Notes: generated from the sequence alone by a model not told the origin. A DNA stretch of 64,000 nt from Zhengitettix transpicula (GCA_037074705.1 CM073591.1:31600587-31664586), one strand, 5' to 3'; counted from the stretch's first letter, positions 11,345 through 23,923 are shown. Numbers and translations are program-made.

Positions 11345-13022
11345 GAATTTTTACGTGAGACGCTTACGATCAATCTTCACGGAGCTCCGACTGGTCTCGA
11401 GTTTCTTTCATCACACCGCAGCCAAGACGACTCGCCAACAAAGCCGTCTGGCCGGACCAGCAATTGAATAAACTCTCAATTTACAATAATTCTTACACAA
11501 ATAATTCGGGTGTACTTTCCCGTGTTATATACAGTTACAATTAAATTAAGTTCCTTAAAAAAAAATATGAAAACAAGGTCTTACACACACAATTATTTTT
11601 TATTCAATTACTTATTATTATAATTTATAGAGCGCTAATAACAATTTTTCATAAGAAACTTTAAATTAAAAAATGGATCTCCACGTCACTAATTGACTTA
11701 AAATGCCGGGCATAAGTAATTAAAACATAATAAAGTAGTGGATAAAAAATCACATTGCAAAATTCTAACATAATTTATGTATCATAAATTTTTATTTCAA
11801 TAGTAGAATTTTTTTTGGACGATTTAAGTTGACAACATGTAGCATATTAGTCGTTAATGTCTATCCAAAGCAACGTTTTTATTTTGGGATTATGTCATAT
11901 ATATGTAAGAAATTTGTCTCTTTAAATGTAACTATGCAATGTGCGTTACATTTTGTATCCGCTGAAGCTGCAGTCATCATGAGTTCGCAGAGGCGTTGCT
12001 GTTCATCTCCGACGAGGTCGTCATTTCCTTCATACTGCTAATTAGTGACGACGCTTTTCTAAACTGCAAACACTCGGAGACCGTAATTAGTACAGTCGCT
12101 GTGCAGCAGACACTTTTAAGGTATGACTGGAAGCGAATCGAACAGCAACTAATTTCTCTGAACGAGTGTAGACGACAAGTAGAATTTCAGTTCGGTTTCC
12201 ATCCAGCGTCGGTGTCAAATTATCCTCGATACGTATTTAACCCATTACAGTAGAAACGAAATGTCAATTTTTTTGAAAAAAAAAAATATATTCTTTTAGA
12301 GACTTTGCGATGGAACTCAAGATGGAAACTTCCAACTTCGTTAACAACCGAAAAGTTTGAGTCATTGAATAATTCAGACGATCGCAGACGATCCAAACGC
12401 AATTTTCCTACCACATACCCCGGGACATTGCCAACAACTAGTTAATAGTTCGGTCTTGCCCGCAGCAATGGGAACCCTTTACAGAGATGTAGGTACTAAC
12501 TTAGTGGAAATATATTTTCAACGAAACTCCCCTCAGGGCTGTTCTGTATAATCTACCTGCCGGAAGGAAGTCTTGAAAATCACTCTGGTTTGACAGAAAT
12601 CGGAAATACGGTGTCGATAAAGGGTAGAAAAAAAATTATAAAATAGTTAAAAATCGATAAGTCATCGATTTATTCTTTATTAATTCGACAAATTTTTTTA
12701 GTAAAAGGCTTTCGGCAGTCGCTATAGTCATTTACAAAAAATATATGTTTTACACATATTCAATTTAAAAAAAATTATTAATTCTTTACTTATTTAGTCA
12801 ATGGTGTTTTTAAAATATTTTACTTTATTACATTATTCATACTTATTTACATTCCTCATAAATTCTTATTGTCACGTAATTTTACATTTTATTTTTTAAG
12901 TTTTAATTATGCATTACCGACATCATTACAAAACATCTATTTCTGAGGAGACATTCTAAATTAAACTTAGCTACAGGTAAGTTTTTTTTTTAATATTATA
13001 TTTATCAGCAATCAGATTACAC
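11345..13022. other. AT-rich DNA with a GC-elevated patch
   Basis: Mostly AT-rich. The patch at about 11940-12420 has more CpG and contains TAATTAG homeodomain-type cores near 12040 and 12085. Open frames of 64-85 codons overlap here in different phases, and none shows a known domain. I cannot assign a function. Confidence 0.4.
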
Positions 13023-13456
13023 ACTAAGGTTCCCACAAGCCGAGGCACCTCGGCCTGTTCTGAGAGGTGTATGTTCCGGGGTCGCAGACCTTGGGCATAC
13101 GGTAAGAGTTGTCCGCTATTCCCATTGGAATAGTCGGCCAGCTGCCTCCTAAACTGGTCGAGGCACGGAGAAGGGAATGCTGCGTCCCCACAGAAAACTC
13201 CTCTCCCGCTATCGGAAGGGCGTGGGACAAGTACCCAATGCCCGACCTACCTGATGCAGGTTTTTCTAGGGTTTTCCCTGCATTTCTTTAGGCGAATGGC
13301 GGGTAGGATCCTTAAACCATAGCCCGGGGGCCCTAGTTACCCTTGGCTACCTTCCTCCACCCTTCCGCATCGCCCCTTTCAAATCCCTTCCTATGCTATT
13401 AAAGGGGAGTGGCCCAATGTGGATCACACTCATGTAGCCTGTTGCCCTAAAAAAAA
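13023..13456 (+). mobile_element. Ret-A retroposon, 5'-truncated
   Basis: Begins inside the body at ACTAAGGTTCCCAC and ends GCCTGTTGCCCT plus A-tail. The body is very close to the copies at 10799 and 31597, suggesting fairly recent spread. Confidence 0.88.
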
Positions 13457-13514
13457 CATTTTAATCTATAAGCTAATGTGGTAGCTTTGACATGTTATTT
13501 ACATATCATACATT

Positions 13515-13890
13515 ATGGCATGATGAGATCCCCTCCAGCGAAGAGACCTTCTAAATCTTGTCTAGAGATGTGCTGGCCATTTTCTTTTTAGTCTTCTTGT
13601 TTTATCATTTTCTAACAGTGGTTGTAATAATGGGTTTGAATGTGATTTGAGCTTTACGTGGTGACTTAACACTCTTTTGACGAGCAGTTTCCATAACAGT
13701 TGGTATTTTTAAGTTATTGTGTATTTGTTCATTTGTTATGTACCCAGGGTCCGTTAACGATGGCTCTTAATATTTTAGACTGGCATCTTTGTATTATTGC
13801 AGTATTTGACTTACTGGCACATCCCCATAATTCTATCCCCTAGGTCCATATTGGTATAAGTATGGTTTTATATAGTAGAGCTGCAGGTAA
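13515..13890 (-). pseudogene. Jockey-type LINE reverse transcriptase C-terminal fragment
   Basis: On the minus strand, from 13888 downward, the frame reads LPAALLYKTILIPIW, a stop in place of a sense codon, then GIELWGCASKSNTAI, IQRCQSKILRAIV and NGPWVHN. This is the region after the catalytic palm in Jockey-clade LINE polymerases, whose usual pattern is YK-TILKPIWTYG-IQLWG-A, then Q-FQSK-LR-I--APW. Frameshifts and stops follow down to about 13515. A second fragment with the same residues lies at 39378-39598. It is a dead 3' remnant with no start. The family is clear; the exact clade is less so. Confidence 0.75.
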
Positions 13891-14770
13891 GTAAAATGTT
13901 CGGTGTTGAGTTTAAAATTATAGCTTCATCCGATAGTTCACCATCAAAAAATTTACCTTCGTGTATCTTTCCTATGCGTACCATCTCAGTTAATTTTTTA
14001 AAAATCAATGCACAGAAATCAATGCTTCAATTCTGTGTATTTTTTTTTTAAAAAAAATAGTTGTCTTGTTTTCTCAATAAATATTCAACTGCGTGCACAT
14101 GCTGGCAGCATGAACTGTCTACCATCATGTTTTCCAGAATACCATAACATTGTCAACTCTATATGGCGGTTGAGTGTCACAACCAAGGACCGTTCCTCAT
14201 TTGTTTACATTGGTATGCATTGGGAACGTAGTAACCCTGATCCTGAGGCAGCCACTCGCATTTCTGGTTTGAGGAATCCTGAACCATGTTACAGCACACA
14301 ACTACGAGTAGAAACGAGTCGTAGCATTGCTGGACATAACTAAACATCGCTGTACACGACGTACATGGAAAGTAACAGTTAAATAAATTCAAGGTTATAT
14401 ACTTTACATATATAATTTACTTGAGACTATAATTTCGAAACATTAATTTTTAATTAAAGAGAATGTATAATTAATCTTTCAATACTTAATTTAACAGTAT
14501 TAATTAGAGTGATCTCAAGAGATTATAAAACAACATTATTTAAAGAATATTACTTAACTATTCAAAATATCTTAGGGCTTTATAAGAAATTAATAATAAA
14601 AAATAAAAATTCCATGAAAACAATAAATGCAGTTATAAAAATATTTGCGATTTATATTAAATTTTACTTTTCAGGGTAAAATGTAGGAAATACTTATCAT
14701 CAGACGGAATTTTGGGTTAAATTTATGTGAATTTAATAATTAATAATTTTAATAATTAAAATGAAAAATT
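13891..14770. other. No recognised feature
   Basis: AT-rich. A 111-codon open frame at 14008-14343 shows no recognisable domain, and its lysine- and phenylalanine-rich start comes from poly-T/A. I do not treat it as a gene. Confidence 0.45.
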
Positions 14771-15040
14771 TACGTCTGATTGAAAATTAATAATAACAAA
14801 AATAGCCAACACAGCCAAAACAAGTTATAATATAAATACCACACAAGGTTTCCGGGATCCTTGTCCCTTTCTTCAGCTGCTAAGAAGAAGAGCCTAGAGT
14901 GATACAACCGCACTCGTCAGTTCTTCTTAGCCCCTGAAGAAAGAGACAAGGATCCCAGAAACGTTGTGTGGTATTAATATTATCAATGATTTTGTCTCTA
15001 TTTGGCTATCTTTTGTATTATTAATTTTCAATCAGACGTA
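14771..15040. mobile_element. Hammerhead-like foldback element, copy 2
   Basis: A 270-bp imperfect palindrome. The ends TACGTCTGATTGAAAATT and AATTTTCAATCAGACGTA are exact inverted repeats. The right arm contains CTGAAGA (14934-14940), a loop segment, GAAAC (14958-14962) and GTTGTG. The left arm has the complementary sequence. Helix II is partly lost in this copy. Confidence 0.65.
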
Positions 15041-16618
15041 AATATTTTGATTTATTTATTACGAATTGGTAAATAATTTTCCTCTATGTACCTATGTACT
15101 ATGTACTAATGAGTATCAGAGTGAAATTTAGAAAGAAAATGTATATTTCGTTTATCGTTAATTATTTCAAAACGGTATGAATATTAATTACAATTATAAA
15201 ACAGAGAGGTGCTCTTTTAATCAAAAGAAAAATAAAATACAACAAAATAAAAAATTAATTACATAATATAATATTTTTCATGTTTTATGTTACTGATGTG
15301 GTATGATACAATTACATTCTTTATATTTTTGCTGACAAAAATTCAAAATTCGCGTTATTAGCAGATGCAAAGAGCCCACCTTCTTAAATCCTCCAGAAAT
15401 TTTAAAATAAGGGTTTTATTTAATAACAAAGGACATGGCGACACGCAAGGGAGACCCAGAGTTGGAAAAACACAACTTTATTGTCTATACGACGTGGGAA
15501 AAGGAGATGTCGTTTCCGAGGTGTGGGAACGAGATACAAAAAAGAAGATAAAAAAGCTCATATGTTAGCGTTGCTTTTGCACGTTTGGCTACACATCGAG
15601 AGAACCAGGGGCAAATGTTTATATCCCATAGCTTGAACCAAGAAAACCGAGTACGTGAATGGACAACACAGAGCATAGGAAGAAGCACCCTATTTTCCTA
15701 CAATCGTCAAATAATGTGGAAGATTTATGTAATCAAACCTCGCAATATTCATTCATCACATTTTTTATTAAATTTAATTCAATTGGTTTTTGTAGCTGTT
15801 GAAAAATATATATATATATAGATATTTTGCATTACAAAACATTGGCTTGCACTCCGCAAAAATAAAAATTGCATTAATGAATTTCAGTAATTATGAATTG
15901 TAGTTTAAATTAATTTGTACAAAAATTTCGTATTTTTATATAATTTAACACGCATGTATATCACAGAGTCTATAAAAATTAATGAACGTTTTACATCCAT
16001 GTTACACTGGCTTTTACATTAATCGTATTTCAATTACGCCTACATTATTTGACAATATAAGCACACAAAATATTCTACAACAGTGCTTCATTACAGATTC
16101 AGTTACCACAAATTTGTTTATTATGTTGATGAGCAGGGGTTATTCCTATCACACTAATTAACTTCCCTCTCCATGTAGAAGAGCAGTTATAGTCCACCTG
16201 TCTGCAAAACTGACTAATATACCTACAACTTTTTATTTCTAGTCTTGTTTGACTGTCCATGATATCATGTATGCGGGTATAATGAGTCGTGTTAACTAAT
16301 TTCTCAATTTGAAGCTTAAAACAGTGACAAAAAATTAATTCAGTCTGTGATTAATATTATAAAATTTAAACAGAACCTGTCTACCTAAATGAAGACAAAT
16401 TCTTTTAAAAATTGTAGAACGTTGTAAAAATATATTCAGAATATTCTGATTGTTTTTAAACAGTACAATTTAAACCTACAGTTTGCTCATGAAGCGGATA
16501 CTGATAATTTGCTTGACGTAACTGTTACTCTTAATAATTCTGTTTAATCTTACAACTGGAGAAGGAAACCAACTTTTTCAGAGAGTGTATTTTTCTAATC
16601 ATCCCATCAATAAAAAAA
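15041..16618. other. AT-rich DNA, nothing recognised
   Basis: A small, more balanced stretch at 15365-15720 has overlapping 67- to 78-codon open frames on both strands without known domains. The rest is AT-rich, with an (AT)n run at 15809-15820. Confidence 0.45.
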
Positions 16619-17021
16619 AGGCACCTCGGTCTGTTTTGAGAGGTGTATGTTCCGGGGTCACAGACCTTGGGCGTACGGTAAGAGTTGTTCGCTATTTCCA
16701 TTGGAATAGTCGGCCAGCTGCCTCCTAAACTGGTCGAGGCACGGAGAAGGGAATGCTGCGTCCCCACAGCAAACTCCTCTCCCGCTATCGGAAGGGCGTG
16801 GGACAAGTACCCAATGCCCGACCTACCCGATGCAGGTTTTCCCTGCATTTATTTAGGCGAATGCCGGGTAGGATCCTTAAAATATAGCCCGGGGCCCTAG
16901 TAACCCTTGGCTACCTTCCTCTACCCTTCCGCATCCCCCCTTTCAAATCCCTTCCTATGCTATTAAAGGGGAGTTGCCCAAAGTGGATCACCCTCATGTA
17001 GCCTGTTGCCCTAAAAAAAAA
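16619..17021 (+). mobile_element. Ret-A retroposon, 5'-truncated
   Basis: Begins at GCACCTCGGTCTGTTTTGAG next to an A-run and ends GCCTGTTGCCCT plus A9. A short deletion near 16830 joins the two halves of the CAGGTTTT..CCCTGCAT segment. Confidence 0.88.
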
Positions 17022-17954
17022 TAGACCATTAACTGTTTAAAATAAAATATCCGCTTGTTCACACATTCCTTCAATAAATAGATATGCAAACCAGTATTCC
17101 ACTAGATTTAAATTTATTATTCATTCAATTAGTCCTCGGTCGAGGACATAAGATGCGTCATGATGTAAGATTACATGAAAATAGTAAATTATTACAACTA
17201 CAAAGTTTAAAAATCAAGCATTGTAATTTACAAAAATTTATATAATTTAAAACTATGTTAAAAATATTAATATAACAGTAATTAGTAAATCATAAGTATA
17301 TTAATTAATCTTCCATTTTCATTCTGCGGAGTTTCCAGCAGCAAATATTAATTGTCGAACATGAAAAAGAAAATAAGTCGGCACTGGAAGATTATAATCG
17401 TAAAATAACAGAATAACTTGATAGGATACCAGCAAAGTATTTTATTAAAGAGGATCCTTCCTGTCCACGATCTCTTTCAGCGAGTAATATGCTCCATTAA
17501 TTAACAGAGATTTACAACTCTGGAAAATAAATTTTGTATAGTTCTTTCCTGCTCAGGAATGACGTAATTAGTTTTAACGATTTGCTAAAATCAATTAAAG
17601 TGTTACAAAGTTATTGTTGAAAATTCAAACTTGAATCTGTAAGTATAATTTATCATCGTAGAATTGAGCAATTACTCCTTTAAATAAATACAACTGTAGG
17701 TACACTTGAGGATAAATTTTTCTTCCTGCCTGTCGTAATGACGTGAAATTTGTTTAGGCAGGGAGGAATTTCGCGTCCAGTGGCCATGGAATCGAACGGA
17801 AATACTGTTTTACAAACCTTTTTTAATTCAGTTAAGTTTTAAATAGCTTTCATCGAATGGATTAGGAACACAAAATTGATAGCAGATGGAACTAAGAAAG
17901 ATTCCAGTGTCGACCAGCTACTATAAACAATGTTAATATTTGAATCAATTATGA
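17022..17954. other. AT-rich DNA, nothing recognised
   Basis: Low-complexity sequence without extended frames or repeats shared with the rest of the window. Confidence 0.5.
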
Positions 17955-18175
17955 CATAATGAATAAGAAAGGTAGCCAAAACAGACAAAAAAGGTAATAT
18001 AAATACCACACAACGCTTCTGAAATCCTTGTTCCTTTCGTCAGGTGCTAACAAGAGCAGTTGTGTCGCTCTAGGCTCTTCTTAGCACCTGACGAAAGGAA
18101 CAAGGATTCCAGAAACGTTGTGTGGTATTTATATTATCACTATCCTACTTATTCATTATTTTCAATCAGACGTAA
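17955..18175. mobile_element. Hammerhead-like foldback element, copy 3
   Basis: A compact palindrome of about 220 bp. The right arm holds the clearest core: CTGACGA (18088-18094), GGAA (18097-18100), loop, TTCC (18107-18110), GAAAC (18112-18116), GTT (18117-18119). GCAC before the core can pair with GTGT after it as helix I. Helix III would be only AC/GU, as in the minimal hammerheads described from Penelope-like elements. The left arm, reversed, has the same motif with one G-U change in helix II. Confidence 0.65.
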
Positions 18176-18987
18176 TTTTTTCATTTTAATTACGACATAA
18201 ATTTAACCCAAAATTCCGCTGATGAAAATTATTTCTTACATTTCACCCTGAAAAGTAAAATTTAATATAAATCCCAAATATTTTTATAATTGGATTGATT
18301 GTTTTCATGGATTTATTAAAATCTCAATTAATGTTAGAAGTTTTTAACAAACATTCAGTACGATTATAGGAATTCATTATTAAAAAACGTGAAGGGGTTA
18401 CACTTTATATTTGTATAATAGTGGTTTTGAAATTGATCCCCTGAATTGTGAAGAGTCGTTAAGAAAAATCATACTATTTTTCGCTAGTGTCACTTCAACA
18501 GAGCTTAAGGCAGTCTTTACAAGTAATTGCAGCCAGTAGTTTCTGCAATTACTTTCAGTTCAATTTACTCTGCTAACCGCACGCGAGTCCTTCCATTTAT
18601 TTATTTTTTTCGTGCAACTAGTTGCTTCTAAACAAGTTTTCGTTGAAATCGGAATAGTTCCAAGGGTCATCAGATTAAAATTCAATGGTTTCGAAGGTCT
18701 AAATACGGAATATCATAGTAAATTGGTTACCAGAACGGAGTAATTTAAAGAACGAAATAAATGGCAAAACTTGTCAATTTTATGAAGGAACGACTGAGAC
18801 GGACGTCATGTATCTGGGTCTGAACAAAATAACGAAGGCTAAGTCTCAGTAGATAATAATATTCTGCCAGCAATTCGAATGGGCTCGTGGATCTTGGTTT
18901 TCCTGATTCGATTACAAGCAGATTTTATAAGGTTTAAATAAGATAAATGCTCTCTAATAGAGACAGCTATAATTTACTTTTATAAAT
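18176..18987. other. Unassigned unique DNA
   Basis: The stretch 18480-18960 is less AT-rich and unique in the window, but has no long open frame. No function can be read. Confidence 0.4.
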
Positions 18988-19205
18988 ATCTTCTTCTTCG
19001 GCTTTTCCCCCTTTTTATAGGTTTTCCGTCTTCAATTTTCATTTCTGTCTGTCGTTCCAATCTCCCTCTTCCAAATTCCTATCCTCCATTATGATTTTCA
19101 CATGGGTTTTCCACTTTATTCTGGGTCTGCCCCGTTTATTTTTTTTCCAGGATGTGACCATCTTCCATTTTCCATTCTTTGTACGTGACCATACCATTTA
19201 AGGGC
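18988..19205 (-). pseudogene. LINE reverse transcriptase 3' remnant
   Basis: On the minus strand, starting at 19198, the frame reads KWYGHVQRMENGRW, followed after frameshifts by GRPRIKWKTHV, IMEDRN and DWNDRQKWK. It ends in a GAAGAAGAAG tail region near 18990. The KWYGHV-R / GRP--W pattern is typical of the extreme C-terminus of many insect LINE polymerases and is also present at 57245-57895. Stops and shifts make it inactive. Confidence 0.65.
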
Positions 19206-19232
19206 TTGATTTTCAAACGAAAGTCGTGGTTA

Positions 19233-20493
19233 CCACTTAGATCAAAAAGTAAGGTGAAATTGTCATTTAAAACTCCCGGGTATTAGAAAGGCAGGTAATT
19301 TTTTTTCCTAGGTTGGTAGGACTGTCTATAATATTTTCCAAGCGTCTGTTTGTTAAAAGGTTTAATTATCTCCGAGTTACACGTGTTTTTGTAAACAACC
19401 AAAAGTGAAATTTTCGATTTTTGCAATGGGTGATTTTGTTGAGCAAAGAACTTGCATCAAATTTTGTTTGAGGAACGAATATTCTTGTGCGGACACGTTG
19501 AAAATGTTGCGGGAGGCCTTTGGTGATCAAACTATGGCACAAAAAAACGTTTATAAGTGATACATCGAGTTCAATGATGGCCGAGAACGCGTTGAAGACG
19601 AACCGCGCTCTGGACGACCATCAACGTCTACCGACGAGGGCCACGTCCAAAAAATCAAAGATTTTGTGCTTGAAAATCGTCGATGGACAATTAGAGATCT
19701 CGCTGATAGTGTTGGAATATCATTTGGCTCAGCCTAAACCATTTTGAAGAATGTTTTGTGTCTAAAACGCGTCAAGTCTCGATTGGTGCCAAAATCGCTC
19801 AATTTTTTGGAAAAAAAGCGTCGCGATGATGTGTGTGAAACTTTGCTGTCTATCAGGGCCACTTGAAATGCATCATTACTGGACACGAGACTTGGATTTA
19901 CGCATACGACCCTGAAACCACCGACCAATCCAGCTAATATCGTGCAAAAGACCACGGCAAAGTCGATCGAAAGTGAAGGTCATGTTGACAGTTTTCTTTG
20001 ATTATCGTGGTGTGGTGCACTATGAATTCCTTCCGCCGGGCCAAACTGTCAACAAAGAATATTATGTGAGCGTTATGCGTCGTTTGCGTGAAGCTATTCG
20101 TCTGAAACAGCCGGAATCTTGGTTCCTTCATCACGATAATGCACCATGTCATACTGCATTGGTATTTCGCGACTTTTTTGCCAAAAACTCGACCCCTATC
20201 GTCCCGCAACCACCGTATTCGCCTGATTTGGCTCCGTGCGACTTCTGGCTATTCAGCAAACTCAAAAGGCCAATGAGGGGTGCCGTTTTTGACACGATTG
20301 AGGAGATAAAAACCGAATCGAAGAAGGTCTTGAAGGCAATATCGGAAAAAGACTATTCCGACTGTTTCGAGGACTGGAAAAAGTGCGTTTTATCGGACGG
20401 GGATTACTTCGAAGGTGATGAAATTGATTTGGAAGAATAAATGAATAATAATTATTATATAAATAAATTCACCTTACTTTTTGTTCACAGTGG
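19233..20493 (+). mobile_element. Mariner transposon 1 (Tc1/mariner, DD34D), inactive
   Basis: Terminal inverted repeats are present: CCACTTAGATCAAAAAGTAA on the left (19233) and, reversed on the right, CCACTGTGAACAAAAAGTAA (ending 20493). Both are flanked by the TA duplication expected for mariner (19231-19232 and 20494-20495). The length of 1261 bp is normal for the family. The enclosed transposase is broken, so the copy can only be mobilised in trans, if at all. Confidence 0.93.
19426..20440 (+). pseudogene. Mariner transposase 1, broken
   Basis: The start is taken at ATG 19426, giving MGDFVEQRTCIKF, the usual opening of the HTH region. The TGG codon of the K-W-Y/H motif is now TGA (19556-19558). 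The frame continues through DEPRSGRPST and IRDLADSVGIS, then has TAA near 19735. A deletion and frameshift near 19855-19870 remove part of the catalytic domain. ITGHETWIYAYD follows, where the first catalytic Asp of the GDETW motif has become His. The last frame, open to 20440, keeps HHDNAPCH and PYSPDLAPCDFWLF with 34 residues between the second and third Asp. Known family role: cut-and-paste transposition at TA. This copy cannot work. Confidence 0.92.
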
Positions 20494-20495
20494 TA

Positions 20496-22116
20496 CGTTC
20501 ATTTCTTTCCAAAGGAGCTCATTTCTAATTTTATCCTGTCTTGTTTTTTGAAGACTTCTCCTCAGATAATCGAATTCTACTGTTATAATTTTATTCTTCT
20601 ATAATTCTGTCAGGGGCCAAATCTTTTATAAATATGAAGTATTTTAATTGAAATACATAGTTATTAATGTGGACAAAGTTTAAATTTAAGTTCACCCGTA
20701 AAAACTTCTATTATAGATAATTAAATGCAGATAATCAATTGTGATGTTCTGGAAAAAAAATTAATTTGAATAAGTGTATGAACCCCAGTAATTCGAATTA
20801 TTTTATTCAAAATTTGTGAAATATCTTGAGGACACTCTTCGATAAGGTTTTCTTGATCGGCCAAGTAATGAGACCACTCTTGAGTATATATGGTCGACAC
20901 GCAAACCAGGACGTAATTGGTAACCACCCCTTTAAAAACATGAATTATTTACAATAATTTTTATCCTTTACGCAAAATGAATAATTGAATGTTAATACAA
21001 TTTTTCTTGTTATTTATTAACTAAAGTAGCCTTAATTTTCTTCTTCCATCGGAATAACGTCTTACATTGGACCGGAACAGGTTTAAGCTCAATAAATAAC
21101 TTCAGGTAATTAAAATGTGTATTAATACATTCTGAGTTTATGACCATTAATCTTGTTATGATTTTATATTGCCTGCTGGAGACATTTATCAAACATAAAG
21201 TACTTCTAGTTATAAAATTGTTGCCCGAATGTGTTTGTGAGAGCGTACGAAAGGCGCTTGATGTATTTATGGATTCCCTCCGTTGTTAACGACAGAAACC
21301 TAGGCATAGCGTGATGAGATCCAGTTTAAATGCAGGTAATACAGGTTGCAAGGCTTGTACGTTTATGTCGATCTTTAATTACAGCATGTGTCAGGATCTC
21401 GTCTCCTTCTTAACGGTAAATCGGAATAAAAACAGTATGGGAAGGGAAACATCGACTTCGTCTCACATTGCTAATAACACACATGTCGCACGTCAGTTTC
21501 GTACACCAAGTGCAACACAGGCCTTTCCTTTTTTTCCTTGGGCTTGGACGCTGAAGGTGTGGGGACTTGCATCTAAAAAGTAGAGAATCTGGTTCTTCAG
21601 ACAGTGTAGCTATCGCATTGGTTTCTAGTATTTAACATTCACAAGCGCGGACAAGATTCTATTAAAAATATTCACGATACAGGAAGATTTCTTATTGTCT
21701 TTCTCTATTCCTTCCTTCTTATTTCTTTACAATCTTCACAATTTCACATTTCAATATTTACCAACTTCTTCGAAGAAATATTCCTCATTCAATAAATGGT
21801 TTCCAATATACTTCCACATTCCATCAATAAAATACCTTGTACTTCGGCTAATAATTTTATTTTTGATTAAATCCTTATAACGTGGATTCGTTCATAAACA
21901 CGCACTGAATTTGAATATCCGTATGCGTAGAATAAAATATTTCCTTAGCAGAGATAGAGTAAATCTCGATTCTTGGAAGAAAGAGAGAGAGAGATTCTGG
22001 GGGAAGTGCTTGAAGTAAATTCTATACTAATAAAATTATTACAAACCTTCATTTTACATTCCGATGGATGTGTCAATACCATTTGTAATTAAAGATTATA
22101 TAAAAAAATGTATGAA
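20496..22116. other. AT-rich DNA with a GC-elevated patch
   Basis: No gene recognised. The patch at 21190-21600 is more balanced in composition, unique within the window, and has TTTAATTA-type homeodomain cores, but no open frame with a known domain. Confidence 0.4.
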
Positions 22117-22231
22117 CAGTTTCAGACAGTTTATTTAATTAATTCAAAAACAACACATCGATACGTAGAAGGTACGTAGAATGTACCGAAACGATGTTTT
22201 TTTAATTAATTATTTGAAATGTCTGAAACTG
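22117..22231. repeat. 115-bp palindrome (possible miniature element)
   Basis: CAGTTTCAGACA at the left and TGTCTGAAACTG at the right are exact inverted repeats. The arms continue through TTTAATTAATTCAAAAACA and its complement to a GGTAC/GTACC centre. Such foldbacks are often miniature transposons, but no target duplication is certain. Confidence 0.7.
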
Positions 22232-22679
22232 GTCATTAACTGCTTTATCTAGTCTAACAAATAAAATAGACAGATTATTTTAAAACTACGGTGAAGTAAC
22301 AAAAAAACTTTTTTGGGTTCATAAAATTAACGTAATGCAAAGGCGCCAAAAGCTCCTGTGGTTTATATATCTAAGAAAATAAAGATATGAAGAAAACGTA
22401 TATGAGGTTTCATACAAGTATAAAATAGACAGATTGTTTGTATGTGTGTGTGGAACAATGTTACCAAATTTCAGACACGTGTTCCTTTTGAACCGGAAAC
22501 AAACACTCTGTGGTTAAAACACGACTCCCAACTCCAGGCACGAGAGGTGGAAATTTTCAAACATGCTAATAAATATTATAAGGGCTCAATGACCATGATT
22601 GTGTTTCTCCCGATGTTGTTTCTAAAAAATTCTGTATTGGAGCGGAGTGCTTCTTATTAATAGGAGGGGTTACACGAAA

Positions 22680-23040
22680 GCAATTAGACGAAACCGAGAT
22701 TGGAGTCGAATCCTGGGTTATGGATGTCGCTGAGTTTAATTATGACATTCAACTTGCAATTTAACCTACAGGGGCGGGGATGGACGGAGGACTTGTTAAA
22801 ACGGACAATTTATTCCTCAAAATAAATTTTCGCGCTGTCAATGAAATATATAACGTTTCTCTAGATATTTTTGTGTATAATATCAACCCCTTTGAGCATG
22901 TTAGGGTAGTACCCTTAGGGATGCGGATGAAGATGCGTTACATAAAAATAACGCAAAAATAAACTGAGATAGGAGTCAAATCCGGGGTTACATATGTCGC
23001 TGAGTTTAATTATGACAATCCAAGTAACTCCAGGCATGCA
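22680..23040 (-). repeat. Tandem units of the ACTAGC/TGCCCGG repeat family
   Basis: Two units (22686-22760 and 22925-23030) contain GAGATNGGAGTC-AATCC-GGGTTA and GTCGCTGAGTTTAATTATGAC. These match the reverse complement of 43010-43110 and 43310-43400. The unit spacing is about 240 bp. The repeat class is unknown. Confidence 0.65.
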
Positions 23041-23923
23041 GTTAGTATTTTTTCATATAAAACAGACGTAAAAATAAAGCTTTCAAACGTTAGTAAATTG
23101 CGATAAATTTAATTTCATCATATATAAACACACATTTTACGAGTGATGAAATTGAAAAAAAAACTAAGACGTGTTATATGGACGTCGGTCATATAAATCG
23201 AAAATCGAAAATCGATAAGCTCATTAGAAAATGAAGCCGAAAATCTCCTACGAGCTTATAGATTTTCGGCCCGATTTTTCAGTGATGGGAATTTTGTAGT
23301 GTTTAGCATGGTTCGAAAGTTATTTCGGCAGCTCGATTCTTGAAGGTCAGAACATGGAAATTGTAATACATTCCTCGTGAGGTTGGCGAGGTGATGAGGG
23401 AAGTATCACCAGAAAGTCGGCAGCTGTGTGGGATTGGTAGATGCAGGTTGCCCAAATGCAAGATAGCGGAGATGTGCTGATTAGTTAAGAGACTTGATAG
23501 TCCACCAGATTCTGAAGTCTACTACTACGAGGACAGTAAATGCTAGGGCAATAGCAGATGATTCAAAGAGGTGACTGTCTGTATCATTTGGGGCAACGCC
23601 AAAATTTTTAAACTATAAAATAAGGCAATCGAAAATAACAGAAACTGGAAGGAGGCAGCTCCATTGATTGATCAGACTCCACTATGATGGCGGGATTTTT
23701 CTTTCCTCAGGGTACTATTTAAGGTTTGGTGGAGTTACGCCTAAAAGAATACTTATTTGAACTTATTGTCCTGGAGGAAGGGGCAGTAAATTATTTTCAG
23801 ACTCGAGGAATTGGCGAAACCAATTATAATTTACTGGAAATCTCTCTTCGCGTGTTGAATTCTGGGAAATGAACATTGAATCAGAATAGATTCGTTCTGT
23901 AAAGAAATTCTGGCGCCTTTTCT
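23041..23923. other. No recognised feature
   Basis: The plain sequence contains a GAAAATCGAAAATCGATAAG-type short repeat near 23200. No gene or shared repeat recognised. Confidence 0.45.

Noticed and set aside
14008..14343. A 111-codon open frame on the plus strand
   Set aside because: No domain, a poly-T-derived start, and an overlapping minus-strand frame of similar quality.
22690..22720. GAGTCGAATCC-type words considered as tRNA T-loops
   Set aside because: They belong to the dispersed tandem repeat and have no acceptor or anticodon stems.
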